From: Phaeovibrio sulfidiphilus | GTDB taxonomy: Bacteria > Pseudomonadota > Alphaproteobacteria > Rhodospirillales > Rhodospirillaceae | Direction of reading: 5' to 3' | Length of the DNA stretch: 64,000 nt | NCBI RefSeq assembly: GCF_014861485.1 | Contig: NZ_JACZHT010000002.1 | Location: 62,001-126,000, forward strand | In this document: one piece after another, positions 1 through 7,511 of the stretch | Layout: every line of letters begins with the position of its first letter | How positions within the stretch are numbered: position 1 is the stretch's first letter | Program-made: the position numbers and the translations under genes | The notes under the pieces: generated by a model | Seen by the model: only the letters and a program-made list of their open reading frames with translations | Databases searched by the model: none | Told to the model about the DNA's origin: nothing

Positions 1-173
1 GCAGCCCGGGGCGGGGCGGGGCGGGGTGAGGGCCCCCGGAGCCCGGCCGGGACCGGGCGCGCTGTTCAGACCCCGTGCGGCCCCCGTGCGGCCCGGGCCT
101 TGCCCGTGCCAGCGCGGGGTGCGTGGCCCGGGGATGGGGCCCGGGGATGGGGACGGGGTGTGGCGGATCCGGC
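1..173. repeat. G-rich intergenic DNA with two G-quadruplex motifs and a 13-bp tandem repeat
   Basis: No coding region is supported here. Positions 8-26 hold four runs of four G separated by single C residues, the textbook pattern for a very stable G-quadruplex. Positions 130-158 hold five runs of four G with loops of two or three bases. Inside the second block a 13-bp unit (CCCGGGGATGGGG) is perfectly repeated at 127-139 and 140-152. A 10-bp direct repeat (CCCCGTGCGG) lies at 71-80 and 82-91. The stretch lies downstream of the minus-strand lipoprotein gene that ends at 174. Confidence 0.7.
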
Positions 174-542
174 CTAGCGGGCTCCCAGCTCCGGCTCCCG
201 GGCGGTCTTGAGGCGGCAGGCCGTGTTGGCCTGCTCCAGAAGCAGGTAGTTGTTGACCTCGACGTCCGTCGTCAGGGGCGAGAGCTCCTGGGGCGAGCGG
301 GCAATTTCCTCGTGGTAGCGGATGAACCACTCCAGGTTCTTTTCCCCGCGGGCCGAGACGATGGCCTGCGTCACACACGCGCAGGCTTCGGCGGCATCCC
401 CGGAAAAGCCCCTGGCGGCGTTCAGGGCTTCCACGCACGAATCCTTCAGGGCGTCGGGCGAGGCGGAGTCACCGCATCCCGACAGGGCAAGGACCACGCC
501 CAAGGTGCACGAGGCATACAGGCCGAAAAAACGCGTTCTCAT
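174..542 (-). CDS. Small putative lipoprotein, 122 aa
   Basis: The N-terminus has a charged start (MRTRFF), a hydrophobic stretch and the lipobox LSGC at about residues 20-23, so it should be exported, lipidated and processed by signal peptidase II. The mature part is about 100 residues and mostly helical in appearance, with three further cysteines (one in SCVEAL, two in ACACV) and one near the C-terminus. I do not recognise a family. The ATG at 542 is preceded by AGGA about eight bases upstream, which fits a ribosome site. It lies downstream of the telA/xpaC-like unit on the same strand with an 83-base gap, so it may be transcribed separately. Function unknown. Confidence 0.7.
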   Translation of the reverse strand: MRTRFFGLYASCTLGVVLALSGCGDSASPDALKDSCVEALNAARGFSGDAAEACACVTQAIVSARGEKNLEWFIRYHEEIARSPQELSPLTTDVEVNNYLLLEQANTACRLKTAREPELGAR

Positions 543-625
543 CGTGTGGTTCCTGTTCAGACGGAAACGAATGAGTTTAACCGGTTTTTACCCTGGAGCA
601 ACACCAATGTATTCCGCCGCCGGGG

Positions 626-1375
626 TCAGTGCCCCTCCATTTTCAGGAGCTTGTCGATGGTCTTCATGTCCGCGCTCAGGTCCAGGACATCGTTGGCCAG
701 CAGGTCGGCGTGTTCCTTCCGGAAGGCCGCCTCCAGACGCTCCAGCATGGACAGGGTGTCCTGCGAAACCTTGGCCAGCCGGTCCTTGTCCGGGTCGGTC
801 TCCGCCAGCCGGTGGTAGGTCTCCAGCACGCCCACGGTGGCCGGGAGGTAGCGCGTGAGGAAGCGGTCCCCCTCCCGGACGTCGGCGGGGTCGGTGAGCA
901 TGCAGTGGAGAATGTTCTGTGCGGACTCGGCGATCCCCTTGACCGGCTTCACAAATTCCGACGGCAGGGTGTAGCCCTTGCGCAGGAGCTCCGTGATCTG
1001 GTTCCGGTAGCCCGTCTCGTCGAAGGGTGCGGTCGTGGGCAGGCTGGCCGGCGCGCCGGCCGCAGAGCCCGCGTCGCTTTGGGTCGGGGTGGTCCGCCCG
1101 GGGGCGGAGGGCCTGGGGCCCCAGGGGCCGCTGCCGGGCGGGGGCGTTGCGGCCCCCGACGGCGCGAGCGAGGGCGTGTCGTCGCGCACCGTGGTCCGGG
1201 TTTCGGGAATGCGCAGGCGTCGCATGTCATCGTCACTCAGGCTGCCGGGCCGGTAGGCGCCGCTGGTGGGGGCGAAGCTCTCGGGGAACGGGCCGGACCC
1301 TGCGGACGGACCTTGCTGCCACATCTGATGGAGCGTGCGACGGGTCCGGGATCCGCTTTTGCGTGACGAGCTCAT
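626..1375 (-). CDS. XpaC-like domain protein, short paralogue, 249 aa
   Basis: This soluble protein has a Ser/Pro/Gly-rich, probably disordered N-terminal half (about residues 1-125) and a helical C-terminal half. The C-terminal half resembles the last third of the protein encoded just upstream: both share a GxRFLTRYL motif, then a LxxLxRLExAF segment, and end with a (K/R)LL(K/D)MEG tail. That pattern belongs to the XpaC family (named from 5-bromo-4-chloroindolyl phosphate hydrolysis), which is typically encoded with TelA. Unlike its neighbour it has no membrane segments. The ATG at 1375 overlaps the upstream stop by four bases (ATGA), which fixes the start. It is probably a truncated duplicate acting with TelA at the membrane; biochemical role unknown. 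Confidence 0.7.
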   Translation of the reverse strand: MSSSRKSGSRTRRTLHQMWQQGPSAGSGPFPESFAPTSGAYRPGSLSDDDMRRLRIPETRTTVRDDTPSLAPSGAATPPPGSGPWGPRPSAPGRTTPTQSDAGSAAGAPASLPTTAPFDETGYRNQITELLRKGYTLPSEFVKPVKGIAESAQNILHCMLTDPADVREGDRFLTRYLPATVGVLETYHRLAETDPDKDRLAKVSQDTLSMLERLEAAFRKEHADLLANDVLDLSADMKTIDKLLKMEGH

Positions 1376-2634
1376 GTGCGGTTGCCTTCCATGTCCAGCA
1401 GGCGGTCCAGGGTGTTCAGGTCCGCCGTGTACTCGAGGCGGTCGCTTTCCAGCAGGCGCGCGTGCTTGCAGGCAAAGGCTTCCTCCAGCCGGTCCAGCAG
1501 GGCAAGGAGCCGGGCGTCCGCCTCTCCGGTTTCCGGGGCGCGGTTTTCGGGAAGCCGGCACCAGCGTTCCACAAGGGCCGTGGTGGCGTCCAGGTAGCGG
1601 GTCAGGAAGCGCTCGCCCTCGGGGATGCGGCTTGCGTCGGCGCGCATGGCCTCCATGATGTTCTCGGCCGCGTGGCAGATGTCCCGGATGCGCGGCGCCA
1701 GCGTTGCGGGCAGACGCTCGGAGAAGGCCTCGAGGTTGGCGATTTTCAGCCGGTAGTCGATGTCGTTGAAAAAGGCCCGGCCGGCGGCAGAGGCGGCCGG
1801 GGCCGCAGCGCCGCCCGGAGCGGTCCGCGCCAGGTCCGCATTCTCGCGGCGCAGGCGGGTAAACAGGCGCTCCGCCTGACGGAGGCGGTCCGCCGGGTCC
1901 GCGCAGAACGACACCGCCAGGATCCTTCGTTCCAGAGGCCTCAGGGCGCGGGCAAAGGGGAAGACCTGGCGGGCCATGCCCGAAAGCGGCGGCGTGACAT
2001 AGCGCTCGCCCACGGTCACCAGGCGGGTGACGGGCTGGTCCAGCATGGCCGGAAGGCGCTTTTTCTCGTCCAGGAGCTCCCGCAGGGCGTCCAGGCCCCG
2101 GCGCGAGGTCCGCCGCGCGCTGACAAGGGCCACGCCCCACAGCCCGAGCCCCATGGCCACTCCGGCCCCCAGTCCGGCCAGAGACCAGGCCGTCAGGGCA
2201 CCCGAGCTCAGGAGCAGCACCGCGCACAGGGCCAGAACGCCGCCCGCCAGCATGTCGCGCAGATCCAGGGTGTTGTCGTCCCCGACCAGAAGGATCCGCC
2301 TGCCGACCACCGTGTCCTGGATCCAGGCCTGGAGCCCGGCCAGAAGGAGGATCGCCGGCAGGTCCAGCCCCTGGGCCGAGGCCACAAGCGCCTGAAGCAG
2401 CCCGGCCCCCAGAGGGACCAGCCCGCCGAAGGGCTGGAACAGGAAGCGCCCGAACAGGGTCACCAGCCCCGCATACAGGGCCAGGAGCGCCACCGGCGGG
2501 AGGCTGGGGGTCGCCATCGCGGCGGTGAGGAGAACGAAGATCAGGCTGCCCGCGTGGACACCGCCGCGCAGGGCGCAGCCCCGGGCGGTGCGGGTGACGC
2601 GGTCAAGAAGGACTTCGGCGGCTGAGGACGTCAC
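1372..2634 (-). CDS. XpaC-like membrane protein, 420 aa
   Basis: The N-terminal ~185 residues carry several hydrophobic segments (about 30-60, 60-95 and two around 125-180). A cytoplasmic helical region follows, ending in the domain shared with the downstream protein (GERFLTRYL and DMEG motifs). This matches the XpaC family, which accompanies TelA/KlaA toxic-anion resistance proteins in many bacteria. The gene starts with GTG at 2634 and overlaps the end of telA by four bases (GTGA), so translation is probably coupled. The family name comes from a screen phenotype; enzyme activity is not established. Likely role: membrane partner of TelA in an envelope-stress or resistance module (inference). 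Confidence 0.75.
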   Translation of the reverse strand: MTSSAAEVLLDRVTRTARGCALRGGVHAGSLIFVLLTAAMATPSLPPVALLALYAGLVTLFGRFLFQPFGGLVPLGAGLLQALVASAQGLDLPAILLLAGLQAWIQDTVVGRRILLVGDDNTLDLRDMLAGGVLALCAVLLLSSGALTAWSLAGLGAGVAMGLGLWGVALVSARRTSRRGLDALRELLDEKKRLPAMLDQPVTRLVTVGERYVTPPLSGMARQVFPFARALRPLERRILAVSFCADPADRLRQAERLFTRLRRENADLARTAPGGAAAPAASAAGRAFFNDIDYRLKIANLEAFSERLPATLAPRIRDICHAAENIMEAMRADASRIPEGERFLTRYLDATTALVERWCRLPENRAPETGEADARLLALLDRLEEAFACKHARLLESDRLEYTADLNTLDRLLDMEGNRT

Positions 2635-3794
2635 GATGCGCTCCCGGAAGTGGTGGTCGGGGCGGAGGCGTCTTCCAGCGCTCCCGCCGGGCGGTTGTGT
2701 TCGACGGCGGCCTGGTCCGCGGTGGCCTGAAGCGAGGTCAGGCGCTCGCGCAGTTCGTCCTCCATGGTCACCAGTTCCTTCTCCACGCTCAGGCGCTTCT
2801 GGCGGCCGTCCTGGGCGATGCGCAGGGTTTCCTCGATGGTGGAGACCAGCTTCTGCTGGACCTCCCGAAGGGTCTCGATATCGATGACCGAGCGCTCGAC
2901 CTCGTTCGCGGTGGCCACCGAGGACTGCTGGAGCATCTCCGCATTACGGCGCAGGAGCTCGTTTGTGGTGTCCGCCACCTGTTTCTGGAGGGAGGCCGCC
3001 TTGCGCTGGTTGTCCAGCGAGAGGGCCAGAACCATCTGGTTTTTCCAGACCGGAATGGTGGTCAGGAGGCTGGTCTGGATCTTCTCGACCAGGGTCTGGT
3101 TGTTGCCCTGGATGACCCGGATCTGGGGCGCGGTCTGGAGCGTGATGGTCCGCGACAGCTGGAGGTCATGAAGGCGCCGCTCGAACCGGTTCAGGCGGTC
3201 CGCGTAGTCCCGCACGGCCTGGGCCTTCATGGCGTCGCCGCTTTCCTCGGCCTCGGCCTGGAGGCGGGGCAGCTCGGTTGCCCGGGCCTCCTCCAGCTTC
3301 TGGCGCCCGGCCTCGATGTGGGCCGTCAGATCCTTGTGGAAGGTCAGGTTGTTGTTATAAAGCTGTTCCAGAACCTCAATATCCCGGATCAGCTGGACGA
3401 TGGAGCTGTCCAGCTTGCGGGAGATGACGTCCACCTGCTTGGCCAGGGTGTCGAACTTGGCCACCTCCCGCTCGGCGGAGCCCAGAAGGTCCCCGATCAC
3501 CGGCAGCGACCGGAAGAACCCCTTCTTCTCCTTCCCGAAGGCCGAGAGGTCGATCCCCTTCACGTTGAGCATCAGGTCCGTGAGCAGCTCGCCCATTTCC
3601 CCCGCGTCCCGGGCCCGGACCCGCTCCAGAAGGCCGTCCGAGAACTTGGAGATCTCCCGCATGGTCCGGACCCCGTAGGTGACCGGAAGGGAGGGGTCTT
3701 CCAGGGAGATGGTCCGGGTGATGTCCTCGACCGTCTTCTTTTCGGGAAGGCCGGCGGGATCAATGGCGACAAGATCGGTCGGAGGAATGCTCAT
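2631..3794 (-). CDS. telA: TelA/KlaA family toxic anion resistance protein, 387 aa
   Basis: The protein is almost entirely charged helix and coiled coil with no membrane segment. It shows the TelA family layout: a segment ending in FFRSLPxIGDLLG at about 85-110, a long heptad region, then TIPVWKNQMVLALSLDNQRKA at about 245-265 and an NELLRRNAEML segment. Length is usual for the family. Members were first described for tellurite resistance, but the mechanism is uncertain and many chromosomal copies appear to be general stress factors. The ATG at 3794 has AAGGA about seven bases upstream. It is the first gene of a three-gene overlapping unit with two XpaC-like proteins. Confidence 0.85.
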   Translation of the reverse strand: MSIPPTDLVAIDPAGLPEKKTVEDITRTISLEDPSLPVTYGVRTMREISKFSDGLLERVRARDAGEMGELLTDLMLNVKGIDLSAFGKEKKGFFRSLPVIGDLLGSAEREVAKFDTLAKQVDVISRKLDSSIVQLIRDIEVLEQLYNNNLTFHKDLTAHIEAGRQKLEEARATELPRLQAEAEESGDAMKAQAVRDYADRLNRFERRLHDLQLSRTITLQTAPQIRVIQGNNQTLVEKIQTSLLTTIPVWKNQMVLALSLDNQRKAASLQKQVADTTNELLRRNAEMLQQSSVATANEVERSVIDIETLREVQQKLVSTIEETLRIAQDGRQKRLSVEKELVTMEDELRERLTSLQATADQAAVEHNRPAGALEDASAPTTTSGSAS

Positions 3795-4057
3795 GGCGGT
3801 GTCCTTGGCGGGTGGTCCCTGGCGGGAGCCTTGACGGGCGCTCCCTTGCGGGAGCCGGGGGGCTCGGGTGACGCTCCCGGCACGGCACAGGGCCGGCGGG
3901 GCCCGGGCCGTCCGGAATGCCCGAAAGGGTAGTTCCGGGGCTTCAAGATGGCAATGGGTGCCGCGTGCCGCAAGTCCGGACGCCCCGGATGCGAGCGGCA
4001 GACCCGGGCCGGACGGCGCCGGCCGGGCCGGATTGGGCTGGCTAGGGCCGGAGCCGG
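3795..4057. other. Leader region upstream of telA with iterated inverted repeats
   Basis: No gene is supported. The hexamer GGGAGC occurs at 3824-3829 and 3850-3855, and its complement GCTCCC at 3840-3845 and 3873-3878, so several alternative hairpins can form just upstream of the telA start on the minus strand. I see no convincing -35/-10 pair. The region also has to hold the 3' end of the preceding minus-strand gene, which ends at 4058 on the far side. Confidence 0.45.
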
Positions 4058-5527
4058 TCAGATGGGGTTCAGCGCTTCCTGTCGCAGGAATGTGGTCATG
4101 CCGTCAAGCATGATGCCGTCCACGCCCAGGTCCATCAGGGAGGCAAAGGCCCCGCCCAGCATGGCCAGCCATTCCTGGTTCATGACGTCGGTCCAGTAGA
4201 CCCCGGTCGTATAAGGGAAATGGCCGACCAGGAACGAGGGGTTCCCCACCTGCCAGCCGGGTTTCCAGTAGGGCATGGTGTCCCGGGCCAGCCCCACGGA
4301 CAGCCGGGCGATCACCATGCGGCGCGGTCCCAGGGCCTTCTTCTTCAGCCGCCCGATCTGGGCCTTGTCCAGGCAGTCCCGGCCCCGGAAGAACGGGTCG
4401 ATGACCAGGACATCGTGATTGGTGGCGGCGAGGGCGTCGACCCAGTCCCCGATCCGGTCAAAGCCCCAGGAATCCAGGACGAACAGCACGTTGCGGGCAT
4501 CGCGAAGGCTGCGGATGTCGGCAATGTTGGCGTTCTCGATATCCGGGGCGGGAACGGTTCGGAAGGCAAGGTCACTGGACAGGCGGGCATCCAGAAGGAC
4601 GTTCTGGGCCGTTGCCCCGGCAATGGCGCCCTGAAGGTCGTCCAGGGTTTCGCAGCGCTCCAGGGAGAACAGGTGCAGCTCCAGCCAGCGCAGCCGGTCC
4701 AGGTTCTCGGGGGTGATGGTGGGGTTGACCGGGGCACAGAAGTGCTGGTCCATCACGATGCCGGCAATGTTGCGGAGGTAGCGTCCGTAGGGGGTGCCCA
4801 CGTCGAACACGTTGCCCCGGGACGGAGGCGTGCCGTCCGGCAGCTTCAGGGTCGCCAGGTCGTGCTCCCGCTGGCTCTGGAACGCGAGAATCTCCCCGCC
4901 CCGGACCAGGACCGGAAAGTTGGGGGAGCGGGCGTGGGCGTAGTCCGCAAAGCGGTTGGCCACGTCGCGCACATTGTCCCGGTAGTTGGGCAGGGCCTGG
5001 GGAGGGATCTCCGGCGGCGGATCCCGGTAGACGCCCTCGGTCACGTCCACCCCGTCGATCACCACCCGGGGCATCAGGGGGTTGGTGTCCGGGGCGCCGT
5101 TCGGTCCTCCGGCGTCGGGCGGTGCCGCGTCGGAGGGCAGGACGACAGCGGATTCGGACGGATCCGGGCTCCGGATGCCGTTCGCAGCCGGCGGGTCTCC
5201 GTTCAGGGGAGCCGGTGTCCCGGTCCGGGGGGCGGGGGTGCCTCCGGGAAGAGAGGCGGAGGACGCGGGGTCCGCGGGCTGGCCGTTCGGCGTGCTCCCG
5301 TTGGACGGGGTACCCGGCTGGGCAGCGGGTGCGGGTGCGCTCAGGGCCGCGGGCGCGGACGGCGCCGCCCCGGCCTCCGGCACGGACGACGCAGTGGCGG
5401 CCTCCGGCGCGGGGGCCGTCGGGGTTCCGGTTTCCTGGGCCCGGGCCGGTTCGCCTCCGGTGCACAGGGCGGTTGCGATGCAGGCCGCCAGTCCCAGGTG
5501 TTTGAAAATCGGAAGAGAACGTCGCAT
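4058..5527 (-). CDS. Secreted TM1410/GH114-like TIM-barrel protein, 489 aa
   Basis: The start at 5527 is chosen because it gives a clean signal peptide (MRRSLPIFKHLGLAACIATALC, cleavage near ARAQE) and has AGGAGG nine bases upstream. Residues ~35-165 are low-complexity Pro/Ala/Ser/Gly, probably a disordered tether. The C-terminal ~300 residues carry features of the TM1410-like / endo-alpha-1,4-polygalactosaminidase (GH114) clan: VLFVLDSWG, HDVLVIDPFF, an ARLSVG strand, YWKPGW, and the last strand DLGVDGIMLDGM with acidic residues expected at the catalytic end of the barrel. Substrate cannot be read from sequence; a periplasmic or surface polysaccharide is plausible. It is flanked by long intergenic gaps on both sides and looks monocistronic. 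Confidence 0.7.
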   Translation of the reverse strand: MRRSLPIFKHLGLAACIATALCTGGEPARAQETGTPTAPAPEAATASSVPEAGAAPSAPAALSAPAPAAQPGTPSNGSTPNGQPADPASSASLPGGTPAPRTGTPAPLNGDPPAANGIRSPDPSESAVVLPSDAAPPDAGGPNGAPDTNPLMPRVVIDGVDVTEGVYRDPPPEIPPQALPNYRDNVRDVANRFADYAHARSPNFPVLVRGGEILAFQSQREHDLATLKLPDGTPPSRGNVFDVGTPYGRYLRNIAGIVMDQHFCAPVNPTITPENLDRLRWLELHLFSLERCETLDDLQGAIAGATAQNVLLDARLSSDLAFRTVPAPDIENANIADIRSLRDARNVLFVLDSWGFDRIGDWVDALAATNHDVLVIDPFFRGRDCLDKAQIGRLKKKALGPRRMVIARLSVGLARDTMPYWKPGWQVGNPSFLVGHFPYTTGVYWTDVMNQEWLAMLGGAFASLMDLGVDGIMLDGMTTFLRQEALNPI

Positions 5528-5920
5528 CCGCGCGGACCTCCTGTTTCGGGAATCGCCGTGAAGGCTTTTCAGGAAAACCGAAAATCGGTCGCAAGACAAG
5601 AGATTCAACGGGATTTCCCGTGGTTTTGCTGCGGATCGCCCCAAGGTGGGGTTCGGGGTCGGTTTGAAGGTGCAGCCCCGACGCTCCTTCGCCCGGTGCA
5701 AGGGAGAGCCCGCGCGGGCTGTGCGACACGGGTTCGGCCCCGGTCGGGGGGGATCCGGTGTGCCAGGGGGGCGTCCGCCGGTCCTTGCCGCCGAGACTTC
5801 TGCGGCCGCTTCGGGGGGATCGGCTGTTCCGCGGGCGGAGGGGGCGCCCGGCCGGAGCCGCCGCCCGTCCCGTCAGGCCCGAAGGCGGCAGGGGGCCAGG
5901 CGGCGGGGAGCCCGCAGCCT
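5528..5920. other. Intergenic region with a perfect palindrome
   Basis: No gene is supported in these 393 bases. Positions 5608-5621 form a perfect 6-2-6 palindrome (ACGGGATTTCCCGT) about 80 bases upstream of the secreted-protein start, in a locally A+T-richer patch. This is a reasonable place for an operator or promoter of the minus-strand gene. The remainder is GC-rich without clear structure. Confidence 0.4.
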
Positions 5921-6511
5921 TCAGGGATGCGCGGTGGGAAGGGGGCCCAGGGGCGTGGGACGAGCGGCGATGACCGTGATCAGCATCCGGAAGGGGGCCA
6001 GCAGGAACAGGGCGAAGGCCAGCTTCACCATCAGGTCTCCGGCGGCGAGGGTCATCCACAGGGTGGGGGACTGGGTTCCATAGAACGCCAGCGAGAAGAA
6101 AATCACCGTATCGAGCACGGACCCCGTCACGCCCGAGACAAGCGGCGCAATCCACCAGTCCCGGTTTCTCAGGCGGTCAAAGACAAAGATGTCCAGGAGC
6201 TGGGCGCTCAGGAACGCCGAGCCCGAGGCCAGGGCGATTCTGGGGTCCGCAAGCAGGAGGCACAGGGCCACCGCCACCGAGAACCCCACATAGGCCACCG
6301 AGCGGGCCCGCTTCGGTCCGCAGGCCCGGTTGGTCAGGTCCGTGACCAGAAACGCAACCGGATAGGTGAAGGCCGCCCAGGTCAGCCAGTCATTGATGGG
6401 GAAGGCCACCAGGATGTTGGAGACCACGACCACAAGGGTCATGGCCCCGGCCGGCAGCCAGTAGGCTTTCAGAAGGGAAAGGGACGAGCGCAGAAAACCG
6501 ACGGGTGTCAT
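5921..6511 (-). CDS. yhhQ: YhhQ/VUT-family queuosine-precursor transporter
   Basis: A 196-residue integral membrane protein with about six hydrophobic segments. The signature TYPVAFLVTDLTNR after the second helix is characteristic of the YhhQ (DUF165/VUT) family, whose E. coli member takes up the queuosine precursors preQ0/preQ1. The later segments SAFLSAQLLDIFVFD and GSVLDTVIFF also fit. ATG at 6511 has AGGT upstream. No queuosine biosynthesis gene is nearby and no riboswitch is evident, so the substrate rests on family membership alone. It sits between unrelated genes on the same strand. Confidence 0.8.
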   Translation of the reverse strand: MTPVGFLRSSLSLLKAYWLPAGAMTLVVVVSNILVAFPINDWLTWAAFTYPVAFLVTDLTNRACGPKRARSVAYVGFSVAVALCLLLADPRIALASGSAFLSAQLLDIFVFDRLRNRDWWIAPLVSGVTGSVLDTVIFFSLAFYGTQSPTLWMTLAAGDLMVKLAFALFLLAPFRMLITVIAARPTPLGPLPTAHP

Positions 6512-6570
6512 GGCGGGACCTGGGGTGGCAAGAAACAGGGACAGGGGGCGGGGACAGGGGTACGGTCTGG

Positions 6571-6942
6571 CTACCAGCGAAGGGAGTCCCGGAGGGTCTC
6601 GACGCGGTCATCAAGGCTTCGGGCCGGGTTCGGGGCCTGCCCGTAACCGCGGCGTTCCATACAGGTCTTCAGAACGCGCTGGTAGGTTCGTCTGGTATCA
6701 TAGGCCCGCATCTGCGTCAAAGGATCGCTGGAACTGACGGTGTCGAACGGGCTGGCTCCCGCGCCCCGAAGGGCCTCGTCCTCGGCGTACTCCCGGCATG
6801 CCTCGAAGGCCCGTTCCCGGGCGGCGGTGTCCTGCCCGGCGGCGCCCCAGCGGGCCGCGTCCGGCGACCGGGAGCCCTCGGTCTCGCACCCGGCCAGGGC
6901 CAGGAGAAGAGCGGACATCAGCACAGAAATGGTACGTTTCAT
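6571..6942 (-). CDS. Small putative lipoprotein, 123 aa
   Basis: The start at 6942 gives MKRTISVLMSALLLALAGCE, a short lipoprotein signal with lipobox LAGC, and is preceded by GGAG eight bases upstream. The mature protein is about 105 residues, charged and helical, with two cysteines (EACREY, KTCMERRGY) and an RxTYQRVL segment. The pair of cysteines inside CxxY and CMxxRGY contexts recalls small envelope lipoproteins of unknown function common in Rhodospirillales. It lies 59 bases upstream of yhhQ on the same strand and could be co-transcribed. No function can be assigned. Confidence 0.7.
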   Translation of the reverse strand: MKRTISVLMSALLLALAGCETEGSRSPDAARWGAAGQDTAARERAFEACREYAEDEALRGAGASPFDTVSSSDPLTQMRAYDTRRTYQRVLKTCMERRGYGQAPNPARSLDDRVETLRDSLRW

Positions 6943-7511
6943 GGGGATCTCCGTGGGGTTGGGTGGCCCGGGGCCGGTCCGGAGCCGGTCCGTGTTCCCG
7001 GGGAGGGGAGGGTGCGGGGGTGCCCCGGTTTCCCCGCGCTCAAGCAGCGTCTTCCGGCGGGTCTGGGGCCTGCCCCGGGACTGGGCCTTCCGGGCGGTCC
7101 GGTGCCTGCCCGCGGTGATCGGGATCGGCCGCCGGTGGGGCCGCATCCCGAGCGCGTTCCGGCGCCGTGCCTTCGCCCCGGGCAGGCCTGCTCCGGAAAC
7201 AGTCCCGCAGGAGCGGTGAACGTCTGGTCGCCCCCCGGTCTGGCCGGGGGGCTCGGGCGTCGTGTCTTCGCCAAAGCCGGTGCCGGTGCAGACCCTGGCA
7301 GCACGGCGGGTGCGGGCCGAGGGTGTGTTCCATCGACCCGCAGCCCCCGGTGTGATCTGCGCGGCCGGGGCCTCGCGCCCCAATCCGGTGTTGGGCCGCC
7401 GCCTGGGCCGGTGACGGCTTGGCCCCTGGCAGCCGGGCGCGCTCTGTCCGCGCGGTGCCAGCCCAACCCCCGACCCCCGAGCCCGGGGGAGGGAGAGGCT
7501 TGCCGGCCGGA
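6943..7511. other. Long GC-rich intergenic region with a strong hairpin
   Basis: About 570 bases without a supported gene, between the end of rnr and the lipoprotein start on the minus strand. The clearest structure is a perfect 9-bp stem (GCCCCCCGG, 7230-7238, with its complement 7244-7252) around a 5-base loop. No T tract follows it on either strand, so it is not a canonical intrinsic terminator. I find no tRNA or other RNA gene. Confidence 0.5.
7230..7252. other. Perfect 9-bp inverted repeat downstream of rnr
   Basis: Arms GCCCCCCGG and CCGGGGGGC enclose five bases. It lies 260 bases past the rnr stop on the minus strand. Without a U tract it could be a 3' stabilising hairpin or part of a Rho-dependent end. 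Confidence 0.4.

Noticed and set aside
6943-7511. Hidden small gene or RNA in the 570-base gap
   Set aside because: Short frames are present on both strands but none has a ribosome site or protein-like composition, and no tRNA-type fold was found.
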